Of a DNA stretch of 64,000 nt, positions 35,729 to 44,001 are shown in pieces. The position numbers and the translations under genes are program-made. The notes beneath the pieces are model-generated. The model had not been told where the DNA came from. It worked only from the letters and a program-made list of their open reading frames with translations, and made no database searches. The number at the start of each line of letters is the position of its first letter. Positions within the stretch are counted from its first letter, which is position 1. Origin of the DNA: Cuneatibacter sp. NSJ-177 (GTDB taxonomy: Bacteria > Bacillota > Clostridia > Lachnospirales > Lachnospiraceae). The stretch spans positions 248,001-312,000 of the forward strand of contig NZ_JALIFO010000006.1 of NCBI RefSeq assembly GCF_022867805.1, written 5' to 3'.

Positions 35729-36930
35729 CAGTCCACCAGCGCCGGGTGATGGCTTTCCTTCCAGGGCAGCCCCCAGGTGTTCAAGGCTTCCATGAAGGGA
35801 TCGGGATCGAACTCCTCCACATTGTGGACGCCGGGTGTATTCCATTTTCCGGTCATTATCATCATGGCTCCGATCATGGCCGGGACGCCGGTGGTGTAGG
35901 CTACGGCCTGGGAGCCGACCTCACGGTAGCATTCCTGATGATCGCAGATATTATATAGGTAGTAATCCTTTTCTTTTCCGTCTTTCACCCCGCGGAAGAT
36001 GCAGCCAATGTTGGTCTTTCCTTTGGTCCGGGGGCCCAGGGTAGAAGGATCCGGCAGCACGGCTTTTAAGAATTGAAGCGGGACGATCTCTTTCCCCTCA
36101 TATGAAATGGGTTCGATGGACGTCATCCCTACGTTTTCCAGGCATTTCAGGTGGGTCAGATAGCTTTGGCCGAAGGTCATAAAGAAGCGGATCCGCCGGA
36201 TTCCCGGAATATTTAACGCCAGGCTTTCCAATTCCTCATGGTGGAGCAGATACATATCTTTTTTTCCGACGCCTTCAAAGTCGTACTCTTTCTTGATCTC
36301 CATGGGTTTGGTTTCAATAAAACGGCCGTCTTCCCAGTAGGAGCCATTGGCAGAGACCTCCCGGATATTGATTTCCGGGTTGAAGTTGGTGGCGAAGGGG
36401 TAGCCGTGATCGCCGCCGTTGCAGTCCAGGATATCGATGGTGTGGATCTCGTCGAATTCATGTTTCAGGGCATAAGCGGAGAAGACGCCGGTGACGCCGG
36501 GGTCAAAGCCGCTGCCCAGCACCGCGGTGATGCCCGCTTTCTCAAAACGCTCCCGGTAGGCCCACTGCCAGCAATATTCAAACTTTGCCGTATCCTCCGG
36601 CTCATAATTGGCGGTGTCCACGTAGTGGGTCTTGGTGGCGAGGCAGGCGTCCATGATGGTAAGGTCCTGATAGGGGAGGGCGAGATTTAAGACCACGTCG
36701 GGCTTTTCGGCTTCTATCAGCGCGATCAGCTGATCCACCTGGTTGGCGTCCACCTGAGCTGTGGTGATCTTTGTCTTGGTGACGGGCTGTAATTTTTCTT
36801 TCAGGGCGTCACATTTGGATTTCGTGCGGCTGGCAATGCAGATTTCTTCAAAGACTTCGCTGTTCTGGCAGCACTTGTGGATGGCGACTGAGGCGACGCC
36901 GCCGCAGCCGATGATCAGGGCTTTTCCCAT
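35728..36930 (-). CDS. Carboxynorspermidine synthase (saccharopine dehydrogenase family)
   Basis: NADPH-dependent enzyme of 400 residues that condenses putrescine or diaminopropane with aspartate semialdehyde. The Rossmann motif ALIIGCGGVASVAIHKC opens the protein; VVLNLALPYQDLTIMDACL and GFDPGVTGVFSAYALKH follow. It sits directly before nspC, giving the alternative spermidine route. ATG 36930 has AAGGAGG upstream; a longer frame from 37074 is rejected because it runs through the GC-rich hairpins. It is separated from speB by 256 bp of repeats. Confidence 0.88.
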   Translation of the reverse strand: MGKALIIGCGGVASVAIHKCCQNSEVFEEICIASRTKSKCDALKEKLQPVTKTKITTAQVDANQVDQLIALIEAEKPDVVLNLALPYQDLTIMDACLATKTHYVDTANYEPEDTAKFEYCWQWAYRERFEKAGITAVLGSGFDPGVTGVFSAYALKHEFDEIHTIDILDCNGGDHGYPFATNFNPEINIREVSANGSYWEDGRFIETKPMEIKKEYDFEGVGKKDMYLLHHEELESLALNIPGIRRIRFFMTFGQSYLTHLKCLENVGMTSIEPISYEGKEIVPLQFLKAVLPDPSTLGPRTKGKTNIGCIFRGVKDGKEKDYYLYNICDHQECYREVGSQAVAYTTGVPAMIGAMMIMTGKWNTPGVHNVEEFDPDPFMEALNTWGLPWKESHHPALVD

Positions 36931-36964
36931 TGGGTGAATCCTCCTTGAGTGTTTTTGGTGGTAT

Positions 36965-37057
36965 GCGAGGGGGGCCCAGCTCGGAGTCTTGATGCCCGCA
37001 GGTCCCCCCTCGCGCTCCCCCTGCCTTGGGCACGCTTTTTTGGGGCTAGTGGGGGAG
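36965..37057 (-). promoter_or_regulatory. Two GC-rich hairpins in the polyamine operon spacer
   Basis: Hairpin one has 10-bp arms (36965-36974 with 37004-37013). Hairpin two has 7-bp arms (37015-37021 with 37051-37057). They lie between the speB end and the synthase ribosome site. They could reduce read-through, stabilise one mRNA part or separate the two operon halves; the sequence alone does not decide. Confidence 0.4.
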
Positions 37058-37060
37058 GGT

Positions 37061-37095
37061 GAGCTAATAAGCAAATAAGCTAATGAGCTAATGAG
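37061..37095. repeat. Four tandem copies of an 8-bp repeat
   Basis: RAGCWAAT occurs four times in a row with no spacer (37061-37092), followed by a partial GAG. It lies in the speB-synthase spacer. Confidence 0.6.
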
Positions 37096-37096
37096 A

Positions 37097-37192
37097 TTTT
37101 TAATACAGGGCTGGTAGTAGTTCCTGCATGATTGTTTGGTTTTTTAGTGCAGGGCTGGTAGTAGTTCCTGTATGATTGTTGGGTTTTTAATG
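37097..37192 (-). repeat. Stuttered 3' end of speB (about 43-bp units)
   Basis: On the minus strand the last codons of speB (REMLLSLH, stop at 37187) are followed by two further copies of a related segment. Read in their own frames these would encode QELLPALH-stop (stop at 37144) and QELLPALY-stop (stop at 37100). The stop-to-stop distances are 43 and 44 bp. The connecting text (AAAACC-AACAATCAT) is also repeated, so this is a tandem duplication of the gene end and its flank. Confidence 0.6.
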
Positions 37193-38038
37193 CAGGGACA
37201 GGAGCATTTCTCGGACGATTTTGCAGGCTGCGGCGGCGGAGATGCCGCTGGGGTCGTAGGGGGGGCTGAGTTCGGTTACGTCGCAGCCGATGATCCGGGC
37301 TTTGGAGCAGACAAGGGTGGCGGCTTTTCGGAGTTCTTCGAAGGAGACGCCGCCTGGCTCCGGTGTTCCGGTTCCTGGGAATACGGAAGGATCCAAAATG
37401 TCGAGATCCAGGGTGAAATAGATTGGTTTTCCGGATAGCTGTGATAATGTCTGTTCTAGACAGGAAAAGTCGTAGAGGACCGTGCTTACGTGTTTCCTTC
37501 CCCAGAGAAATTCCGGGCGGTCTCCGGAGCGGATGCCGAACTGGAAGATTCGCCCGTCCCCGACGAATTCATGGCAGCGCCTGAGGACGCAGGCGTGGGA
37601 GAGGGGCGTTCCGAGATACTCGTCTCTCAGATCAGCGTGGGCGTCGAAGTGGATGACGGCAAGGTCCGGATACCGGCGCGCCGCGGCCCGGAAAGCGCCC
37701 AGGGTCACAAGATGCTCTCCGCCCAGCAGGAAAGGGCGTTTTCCGTCGGACAGGATCTGGTCTGCGCATGCTTCTATTTGATCCAGCGCTTTTTTTGTGT
37801 CGCCCAGACAGAGTTCCAGGTCTCCGATGTCGATCACCTGTGTGGCCTTAAGGTCCCGGTCCTGATAGGGGCTGTAGGTTTCCAGACCGTAGGACTCCCG
37901 GCGGATCACCCCGCTCCCGAAACGGGCGCCGGGGCGGTAGGAGGTGGTGCAGTCAAAGGGCGCGCCGAATAAGACGGTATCGGCTTCCAGGTAGTCCCGG
38001 TCACAGCCCATGAACACTTCTGTATTTTTATTCCACAT
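37187..38038 (-). CDS. speB: Agmatinase (SpeB)
   Basis: Ureohydrolase of 283 residues that splits agmatine to putrescine and urea using two Mn ions. Metal-binding motifs are GGEHLVTLGAF, VIHFDAHADLRDEYLG and LDLDILDPSVFPGTGTPEPGG in two stretches. Placed after the Arg decarboxylase and spermidine synthase genes, agmatine is the likely substrate; arginase or guanidinobutyrase are alternatives within the family. ATG 38038 overlaps the end of speE by 11 bp and has GAGGAG upstream. Confidence 0.9.
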   Translation of the reverse strand: MWNKNTEVFMGCDRDYLEADTVLFGAPFDCTTSYRPGARFGSGVIRRESYGLETYSPYQDRDLKATQVIDIGDLELCLGDTKKALDQIEACADQILSDGKRPFLLGGEHLVTLGAFRAAARRYPDLAVIHFDAHADLRDEYLGTPLSHACVLRRCHEFVGDGRIFQFGIRSGDRPEFLWGRKHVSTVLYDFSCLEQTLSQLSGKPIYFTLDLDILDPSVFPGTGTPEPGGVSFEELRKAATLVCSKARIIGCDVTELSPPYDPSGISAAAACKIVREMLLSLH

Positions 38039-38879
38039 TTTTTAATAACTCCTCTACATAGGCGGGGATATAAAAGGCTCCTTTGTGGAGCGTGGTGGTG
38101 TAATAGCGGCAGGAGAGGCCCCGCATATTCCAGCGGGTTTCATCGAGATCCCGCAGGGGATGATATTTTTTGGAGGCAAAACCGAACAGCCAGTGGCCAG
38201 AAGAATAGGTCGGGATATGGGCCTGGTACACCTTGCTGATCGGAAAGGATTCGACGATCCGTTTGTGGGCTCTTTGGCAGGCTGCGGCATCCTCGCTGTA
38301 GAAGGGGCTTTCATGCTGATTTACCATGATTCCGTCTTCCTTCAAAGCCTTGTAGCAGTTGCCGTAGAACTCACGGGTAAACAGGCCTTCTCCTGGCCCG
38401 AAGGGGTCGGTGGAATCCACGATGATCAGATCGTAATGATTTTCCTTGGATCGGATAAAACGGAGCCCGTCCTCGAAATGGATGGTCAGCCTGGGATCGT
38501 CCAGCCGGCAGGCGGTCTGGGGCAGATATTTTCGGCAAACTTCCACCACCAGGGGATCGATCTCCGCCATATCAATGTGCTCGATCTCCGGATAACGGGT
38601 CAGCTCCCGGATTACGCCGCCGTCCCCGGCGCCGATCACCAGGACATTTCGGACATGAGGGTGGACGGCCATGGGGACGTGGGTGATCATCTCGTGGTAG
38701 ATGAATTCATCTTTTTCCGTCAGCATCATGTAGCCGTCCAGCGTCAGAAAACGGCCGAATTCCGGGGAATCAAACACATCGATGCGCTGATATTCACTTT
38801 TTCCGCTGTAGAGCTGCCGGTCTACCCGGATCGAAAATTTAACATTCGGGGTCTGCGCCTCCGAAAACCAGAATTCCAT
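38028..38879 (-). CDS. speE: Polyamine aminopropyltransferase (spermidine synthase SpeE)
   Basis: A protein of 283 residues that transfers an aminopropyl group from decarboxylated SAM to putrescine. The conserved motif VLVIGAGDGGVIRELTRYPE (about 85-105), YDLIIVDSTDPFGPGEGLF and the C-terminal signature are present. ATG 38879 follows AAGGAG; the 15-codon upstream extension lacks a ribosome site. It is supplied by SpeD (decarboxylated SAM) and SpeA/SpeB (putrescine), all encoded in the same operon. Confidence 0.95.
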   Translation of the reverse strand: MEFWFSEAQTPNVKFSIRVDRQLYSGKSEYQRIDVFDSPEFGRFLTLDGYMMLTEKDEFIYHEMITHVPMAVHPHVRNVLVIGAGDGGVIRELTRYPEIEHIDMAEIDPLVVEVCRKYLPQTACRLDDPRLTIHFEDGLRFIRSKENHYDLIIVDSTDPFGPGEGLFTREFYGNCYKALKEDGIMVNQHESPFYSEDAAACQRAHKRIVESFPISKVYQAHIPTYSSGHWLFGFASKKYHPLRDLDETRWNMRGLSCRYYTTTLHKGAFYIPAYVEELLKNVE

Positions 38880-38979
38880 GTCAGATTTCTCCTTTCCATC
38901 CCTTTGCCCGGTTCTTTCGGGCATTCAGGGATCTCCCTGCGGTATTGGTTCCTTTTGTTTCTTTTTTCAGGGGCCCCAG

Positions 38980-40458
38980 CTATTGTGCGCCTCCGGGAAT
39001 CCCCCGTAGATCTTTCAAAACATTGAGCCGGTCGATGTCGGGGGCTTCCGGCCCGGTCATCGAACAGCCTTTGGCTTTGGCGTACTCGATATAGTCTAAG
39101 ATTTCGCCGGTGATCCGCTCCCCAGGCGCGAGGATGGGAATACCCGGTGGATAGCACATGACAAACTCGCTGCATACCCTCCCCGCGGTCTGCCGCAGAG
39201 GAAGCGATTCTTTCTCCGCGTAAAAGGCTTCCTGGGGGGAGACGGCCACGGCCGGGTCAATGTATTCCTGCTTCATCAGGCCAAAACGGGTTTTCCCGAA
39301 CCTCCGCCGGACTTCCGAGAGGGCGCTGACCAGCCGCTCCACCTCCCGCAGGCGGTCTCCGATGGAGAGGTAGGCTAGAATATTGCCGAGGTCGCCGAAT
39401 TCGATCTGGATGTCGTACTCATCCCGGAGCAGGTCGTAGACTTCGATACCGGCCAGACCGATGTCCAAGGTATTGACGGAAAGTTTGGTGACGTCGAAGT
39501 CAAAAATGCTGTCGCCGTTGATCAGCTCTCTTGAATAGGCGTAATAACCTCCGATGGCGTTGATTTCCTCCCTGGCATACTCCGCCAGCGCAGTCACTTT
39601 GGCAAAGGACTCTTTTCCCCGCAGCGCCAGGTTGCGGCGGGAGATGTCGAGGCTCGACAGCAGAAGGTAAGAACCGCTGGTGGTCTGGGTCAGGTTAATG
39701 ATCTGGCGCACATGCCCTTCCTGCATGGCCGGACCGGTCAAAAGCAGGGAGCTTTGGGTCAGGCTGCCTCCGGATTTGTGCATGGAGACTGCCGTCATGT
39801 CGCAGCCGGCAGCCATGGCGGATACCGGCAGGTTGTCGCTGAAATAGAAATGGGTTCCGTGGGCCTCATCGGCCAGGCAGAGCATACCGTGGCCGTGGGC
39901 CAGACGGACGATCGCTTTTAGATCAGAACAGATGCCGTAATAGGTGGGATTGTTCACCAGAATCGCCTTGGCATCCGGGTGGGCTTTAATGGCGCGGGTT
40001 ACGGCCGATACGCTCATGCCCAGCGGGATGCCCAGCCGGTCGTCGCACTCTGGGTTGACGTAGACGGGGACTGCGCCGCAGAGCACCATGGCTCCCATGA
40101 CGCTGCGGTGCACATTCCGCGGCAGGATGATTTTATCCCCCCGCTTGGCCACGGAGAGGATCATACTCTGAACCGCAGAGGTGGTTCCGCCCACCATCAG
40201 GAAGGCATGGGCGGCGCCGAACGCCTCGGCTGCCAGCTCCTCCGCCTCCCGGATCACGGAGATCGGGTGGCAGAGATTATCCAGAGGCTTCATGGAGTTT
40301 ACGTCCATCCCGACGCACTTTTCCCCCAAAAGCTCCACCAGTTCCGGATTTCCCCGCCCGCGTTTGTGGCCGGGGACGTCGAAGGGGACGATCCGCATCC
40401 GTTTCAGATTCTCCAGGGCTTCGTAGATGGGAGCTCTTTCCTGCGTCAAAGCAGTCAT
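38980..40458 (-). CDS. speA: Arginine decarboxylase (Orn/Lys/Arg decarboxylase family)
   Basis: PLP-dependent fold-I decarboxylase of 492 residues. The PLP lysine is in TAVSMHKSGGSLTQSSLLL near residue 230; PFDVPGHKRGRGNPE opens the substrate region, and FVMCYPPGIPILAPGERI lies in the C-terminal domain. Ornithine, lysine or arginine could be substrates by family. The adjacency to speB points to arginine. ATG 40458 follows GGAGGTAC. It lies 19 bp after speD. Confidence 0.88.
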   Translation of the reverse strand: MTALTQERAPIYEALENLKRMRIVPFDVPGHKRGRGNPELVELLGEKCVGMDVNSMKPLDNLCHPISVIREAEELAAEAFGAAHAFLMVGGTTSAVQSMILSVAKRGDKIILPRNVHRSVMGAMVLCGAVPVYVNPECDDRLGIPLGMSVSAVTRAIKAHPDAKAILVNNPTYYGICSDLKAIVRLAHGHGMLCLADEAHGTHFYFSDNLPVSAMAAGCDMTAVSMHKSGGSLTQSSLLLTGPAMQEGHVRQIINLTQTTSGSYLLLSSLDISRRNLALRGKESFAKVTALAEYAREEINAIGGYYAYSRELINGDSIFDFDVTKLSVNTLDIGLAGIEVYDLLRDEYDIQIEFGDLGNILAYLSIGDRLREVERLVSALSEVRRRFGKTRFGLMKQEYIDPAVAVSPQEAFYAEKESLPLRQTAGRVCSEFVMCYPPGIPILAPGERITGEILDYIEYAKAKGCSMTGPEAPDIDRLNVLKDLRGIPGGAQ

Positions 40459-40477
40459 CGCAGTACCTCCTTTTTGG

Positions 40478-41224
40478 TCAGCCGTTGAAAATTTCGATCA
40501 TCTCACGGCGCAGGTTCGTCATGATTTCAAGCCTGGTCTGAGGCGGAAGTTCATAGACGTCGGTTTTAAACAGGTAATTTTGCAGATCGATCTCCTTGAT
40601 CATCATCCTGGTGTGAAACAGGTTGGCGCTGTAGACATTCAGGTCCATGGCGTCGTACCGCCGCAGGGTAGCGGGATCGATATAGTTTTGGATCGAAGAG
40701 ATCTTGTGATCCATGAAGAGCTTCTGCCCGTCTTCCGCACGGGTGAATCCCCGAACGCGGTAGTCGATGGTAATGATATCGGAGTCAAAGGATCCGATCA
40801 GATAATCCAACGTAGAGAGCGGCGTGATTTCTCCGCAGGTCGCCACGTCGATGTCGACCCGGAAGGTGGCCAGGCTGGTCTTCGGATGAAATTCCGGGTA
40901 TGTGTGGACCGTGACATGGCTCTTATCGAGGTGGCCCAGCTGGACCTCTCCGCGGGGAAGCATCGGGGCTTCTGCGATCAGGAGCGTAACGGACGCGCCC
41001 TGGGGTTCATAGTCCTGACGGGCGATGTTCAGCACCTGAGCGCCGATTTGATCCGTCAGCGCGGTCAGAATATGGGTGAGGCGCTCGGAATTGTACTGTT
41101 CGTCGATGTAAGCAATGTAGTCTTGCTGTTCGCGGGCCGACTTGGCATAGCAGACATCGTAAATGTTAAAGCTGAGTGACTTGGTCAGGTTGTTGAAGCC
41201 ATAGAGTTTTAATCTCTCCCCCAT
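40478..41224 (-). CDS. speD: S-adenosylmethionine decarboxylase proenzyme
   Basis: A pyruvoyl enzyme of 248 residues that makes decarboxylated SAM. The self-cleavage site is in [15 protein letters not shown] near residue 100: the Ser after Lys becomes pyruvoyl. The length matches the E. coli-type larger class rather than the short archaeal/Bacillus form. It is the first gene of the polyamine operon. ATG 41224 is chosen because an AGAGGA site lies about 10 bp upstream and an earlier ATG at 41320 sits inside the leader terminator. Confidence 0.93.
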   Translation of the reverse strand: MGERLKLYGFNNLTKSLSFNIYDVCYAKSAREQQDYIAYIDEQYNSERLTHILTALTDQIGAQVLNIARQDYEPQGASVTLLIAEAPMLPRGEVQLGHLDKSHVTVHTYPEFHPKTSLATFRVDIDVATCGEITPLSTLDYLIGSFDSDIITIDYRVRGFTRAEDGQKLFMDHKISSIQNYIDPATLRRYDAMDLNVYSANLFHTRMMIKEIDLQNYLFKTDVYELPPQTRLEIMTNLRREMIEIFNG

Positions 41225-41690
41225 ATTCGTTTCATCCTCTCTGTCGGTGTTGCGGTAGTCGGTAATGCGTCGCGTGGACGGCATTTCCTTGAAATAAAAA
41301 GCAAGCAAAGTGCCGGGCACTTTGCTTGCAAAAAATCAATTTTATTATGAAATAACCCATTGATGCCGCCTGCGCTTCGAAAAGCCGGCCGCAAAAAACG
41401 ATCGAATAGCCGATAAATCAATTGGGATCGCAAAATGAGCTTCTCATCAGAGTCTATATAGCAAATACTTACTTTTACCACTCTTATTGACCGTTTTACA
41501 AGTTGATGTGTGCACATGCACCGGTTGTAAAGTAACCAACTTATAAAATTGAGCTTTTAACTCAATCAATAATGGCGGCTGCTGCACCGCCGATCGGCAG
41601 TTGACCCGGCTGTCCGTATGGCCTTAACCCCTGGGGTGGTCAGAGAAAATATTTGCATGGATACTCTGTGAAAACTCATATCTCATGACG
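41225..41690 (-). promoter_or_regulatory. Long structured 5' leader of the polyamine operon
   Basis: About 470 nt separate the promoter (41697-41725) from speD. Within it I see a CCCCAGGGG stem region near 41629-41637, a GGCGG/CCGCC hairpin near 41573-41590, an ATTGAG/CTCAAT hairpin near 41550-41570, and a TTTACAA/TTGTAAA outer stem with an inner GTGCATGTGCAC near 41497-41533. A strong terminator at 41293-41329 precedes the ribosome site. I could not match it to a riboswitch class from memory. The layout suggests attenuation. No gene was seen. Confidence 0.5.
41293..41329 (-). terminator. Leader terminator upstream of speD
   Basis: Perfect 14-bp stem (41301-41314 with 41316-41329) with a one-base loop. 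On the minus strand it is followed by TTTTTATTT (41300-41292) and lies about 70 nt ahead of ATG 41224. Being between promoter and gene it would act as an attenuator. Confidence 0.75.
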
Positions 41691-41696
41691 TGTATC

Positions 41697-41725
41697 AGTA
41701 TAGCTCAGGAACGGTGGTCTGTCAA
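41697..41725 (-). promoter_or_regulatory. Consensus SigA promoter of the polyamine operon
   Basis: Minus strand: TTGACA (41720-41725), 17-bp spacer, TATACT (41697-41702). It is the best promoter match near this operon and is 473 bp upstream of speD. Confidence 0.75.
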
Positions 41726-41800
41726 GAAAAATCGCGCGGGATGCAGCCGCACGGGAACGCCGGGCCCAAGTTTAAGACCGTCGCTTTTAAAGTGCGGCCG

Positions 41801-42613
41801 TCAGTCTTTTAGCTGATAGATCCGGCGCGCATTTTCACAGAAGACTGCCTCCCAATATTTTTCCGGTATGATTGCCTTTGTGAAGGCCACGGTATCCCTT
41901 TCATTGGCGAGAGGCCAGTCCGTACCGTACATCAGCCGGTCGTAGGCTTCCGCATATTGGAGCCAGGTGCGGATGTGGGCCAGGTACCCCTCCTTTTCTT
42001 TTAGGAAGAGATCCATATCCTGCTTCCCCTCCAGAATGCCGGATAGATCCGCCGCCACATTGGGATTTTTGTCCATGACGGCCACGGCGTCGACGATCCA
42101 CGGGTTCCCCAGATGGCAGAGGACGAACTGGACGCGGGGATGTTCCGCCGCCACATCGTCCATGGTCAGAGGATGGCTGTATTTCAGCCGCGCGCCGCTG
42201 GTTGCTGTGGCGCCCATATGAACAGCCACCGGTTTCTGGTATTGCTCCGCCAGTTGGTAGAAGGGAGAGTAGATTGGATCATTCAGATAAAAGGGACTGT
42301 AGCCGGGGTATAATTTAATTCCGACGCAGGAGTCCTTCCTCAGATTCTCTTCCACAAGGGCAATGGCTTCCTTGGGGTTCATTTCTGACAAGGTGCTTCC
42401 GTCCAGCCCGATACAGTAGTTCAGAAAATCCGGGTACTCATGGTCTTCCGGATACAGGCTCCGGTTCCCCATCACGATACCACGGCAGACTCCGGCATCC
42501 GCAAAATTTTTCCGAAGCCCTTCCTCCGTATTTTCATACCCAGCTTCTACGGCAATCTGGTTGAAATGTGGGTGATTCATGGTAAAATGGATATGAGCGT
42601 CAATGATTTTCAT
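41801..42613 (-). CDS. Amidohydrolase-family metal-dependent hydrolase
   Basis: A TIM-barrel amidohydrolase of 270 residues. The first metal motif is IDAHIHFTMNHPHF near residue 4; AVHMGATATSG, QFVLCHLGNPWIVDAV and YGTDWPLANERD supply later His and Asp ligands. Relatives include decarboxylases and lactonases of aromatic or sugar acids, so the substrate cannot be named. ATG 42613 follows GGAGG. It is divergent from ddh and is not clearly part of the downstream polyamine operon, which has its own promoter. Confidence 0.82.
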   Translation of the reverse strand: MKIIDAHIHFTMNHPHFNQIAVEAGYENTEEGLRKNFADAGVCRGIVMGNRSLYPEDHEYPDFLNYCIGLDGSTLSEMNPKEAIALVEENLRKDSCVGIKLYPGYSPFYLNDPIYSPFYQLAEQYQKPVAVHMGATATSGARLKYSHPLTMDDVAAEHPRVQFVLCHLGNPWIVDAVAVMDKNPNVAADLSGILEGKQDMDLFLKEKEGYLAHIRTWLQYAEAYDRLMYGTDWPLANERDTVAFTKAIIPEKYWEAVFCENARRIYQLKD

Positions 42614-42760
42614 GGAAAATTCGCCTCCAGCCAATGTTCTTCTACCAAAGTCTATCACAAAACAGAAGAATAAGAGGCGAAATGCTTGAATACGAGAGAA
42701 AAGCAAGAGGCCGCTTACTTTTTGAAATTAAAATAAAGAAAAATTTAATAAAATTAGGGG

Positions 42761-42789
42761 TGGAAATTTCTAGTCGGATGGGTTACAAT
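42761..42789 (+). promoter_or_regulatory. Putative promoter for ddh
   Basis: TGGAAA (42761-42766), 17-bp spacer and TACAAT (42784-42789), with AAGGAGG at about 42821 ahead of ATG 42837. The -35 is weak. Confidence 0.45.
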
Positions 42790-42836
42790 ATGGCACAGAA
42801 GAAATGGCAGCAGAACTGCCGAAGGAGGAATGCAGA

Positions 42837-43820
42837 ATGAAATCCATTCGAATTGGAATTGCAGGCTACGGAAATTTAGGCCGCGGCGTGGAGCTGGCGG
42901 TTCAGAAGAATAGCGACATGGAGCTGGCCGGGATTTTTACCCGCCGGGACCCGTCGGATGTAAAGCCGGCGACCGCCGGGGCAAAGGTTTATGCGCTGAA
43001 GGACGCGGCTGCTCACAAAGATGAGATTGACGTGATGATTCTCTGCGGCGGCAGTGCGACGGATCTGCCGGAGCAGACTCCGCAGATGGCTCAGTTGTTT
43101 TCCGTGATCGACAGTTTTGACACCCATGCGCGGATTCCGGAGCACTTTGCCGCGGTGGATGCAGCCTGCCGGAAGGCCGGTACCGTAGGCGTGATTTCCG
43201 TGGGCTGGGATCCGGGCCTGTTTTCCTTAAACCGCCTGTACGCAGAATCCATTTTGACGGAAGGCGGCACCTACACGTTCTGGGGCCGGGGCGTCAGCCA
43301 GGGGCATTCCGATGCGATCCGCCGGATTCCGGGAGTAAAACGCGCGATCCAATACACCGTGCCGGTGGAGGCTGCGATGGATGCGGTCCGCGCCGGAAAG
43401 AATCCGGAGCTGTCCACCAGAGAAAAGCATTTGAGAGAATGCTACGTGGTGGCGGAGGAAGGGGCGGATCAAGAAGCGATCCGCGAAGCGATTGTGACCA
43501 TGCCCAACTATTTTTCGGACTATGACACCACGGTCACGTTTATGGAAGAAGAGGAATTTGTAAAAGAGCACAATCAGATGCCCCACGGCGGTTTTGTGAT
43601 GCGCAGCGGCGTGACCGGTGAGGGCACTCATCAGATGATAGAATATTCGTTAAAATTGGGTTCCAACCCGGAATTCACGGCCAGTGTGCTGGTTGCCTAT
43701 GCGAGAGCGGTTTCCCGGCTCAGCGCGGAAGGGCAGACCGGCGCGAGAACCGTCTTTGACATAGCGCCGGCCTATCTGTCGCCGCTTACCGGGGAGGAGC
43801 TGCGCAGCCACCTGCTGTAA
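42837..43820 (+). CDS. ddh: meso-diaminopimelate D-dehydrogenase
   Basis: NADP-dependent enzyme of 327 residues that converts tetrahydrodipicolinate directly to meso-diaminopimelate for lysine and peptidoglycan. The Rossmann motif is RIGIAGYGNLGRGVELAV. VGWDPGLFSLNRLYAESIL, FWGRGVSQGHSDAIRRIPGV and MPHGGFVMRSGVTG carry substrate-binding residues typical of the family. ATG 42837 follows AAGGAGG. Its neighbours do not belong to lysine synthesis, so it is likely monocistronic. Confidence 0.95.
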   Translation: MKSIRIGIAGYGNLGRGVELAVQKNSDMELAGIFTRRDPSDVKPATAGAKVYALKDAAAHKDEIDVMILCGGSATDLPEQTPQMAQLFSVIDSFDTHARIPEHFAAVDAACRKAGTVGVISVGWDPGLFSLNRLYAESILTEGGTYTFWGRGVSQGHSDAIRRIPGVKRAIQYTVPVEAAMDAVRAGKNPELSTREKHLRECYVVAEEGADQEAIREAIVTMPNYFSDYDTTVTFMEEEEFVKEHNQMPHGGFVMRSGVTGEGTHQMIEYSLKLGSNPEFTASVLVAYARAVSRLSAEGQTGARTVFDIAPAYLSPLTGEELRSHLL

Positions 43821-44001
43821 GAAGGGAACGTTCCTATTATAAAGGCAGACGGGCTGCTCTTTGCCGTGAAGTCAGAATTTATCGGGACTGCTGGACAATC
43901 GCAGGGCCTGTCCAGGGGCTGTCCCCTGGGGTACAGCGGTATGAAAGATTTGGCGAGATCTTTTGGCAAATCAGGGAATGACCGAGAAGGAGGAGACTGA
44001 C

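Noticed and set aside
37061-37192. CRISPR array
   Set aside because: The repeats are tandem without unique spacers and are derived from the speB gene end.
41225-41690. Assignment of the speD leader to a known riboswitch class
   Set aside because: No conserved core of SAM, lysine, guanidine, T-box or other class could be recognised by eye, so it is left unassigned.
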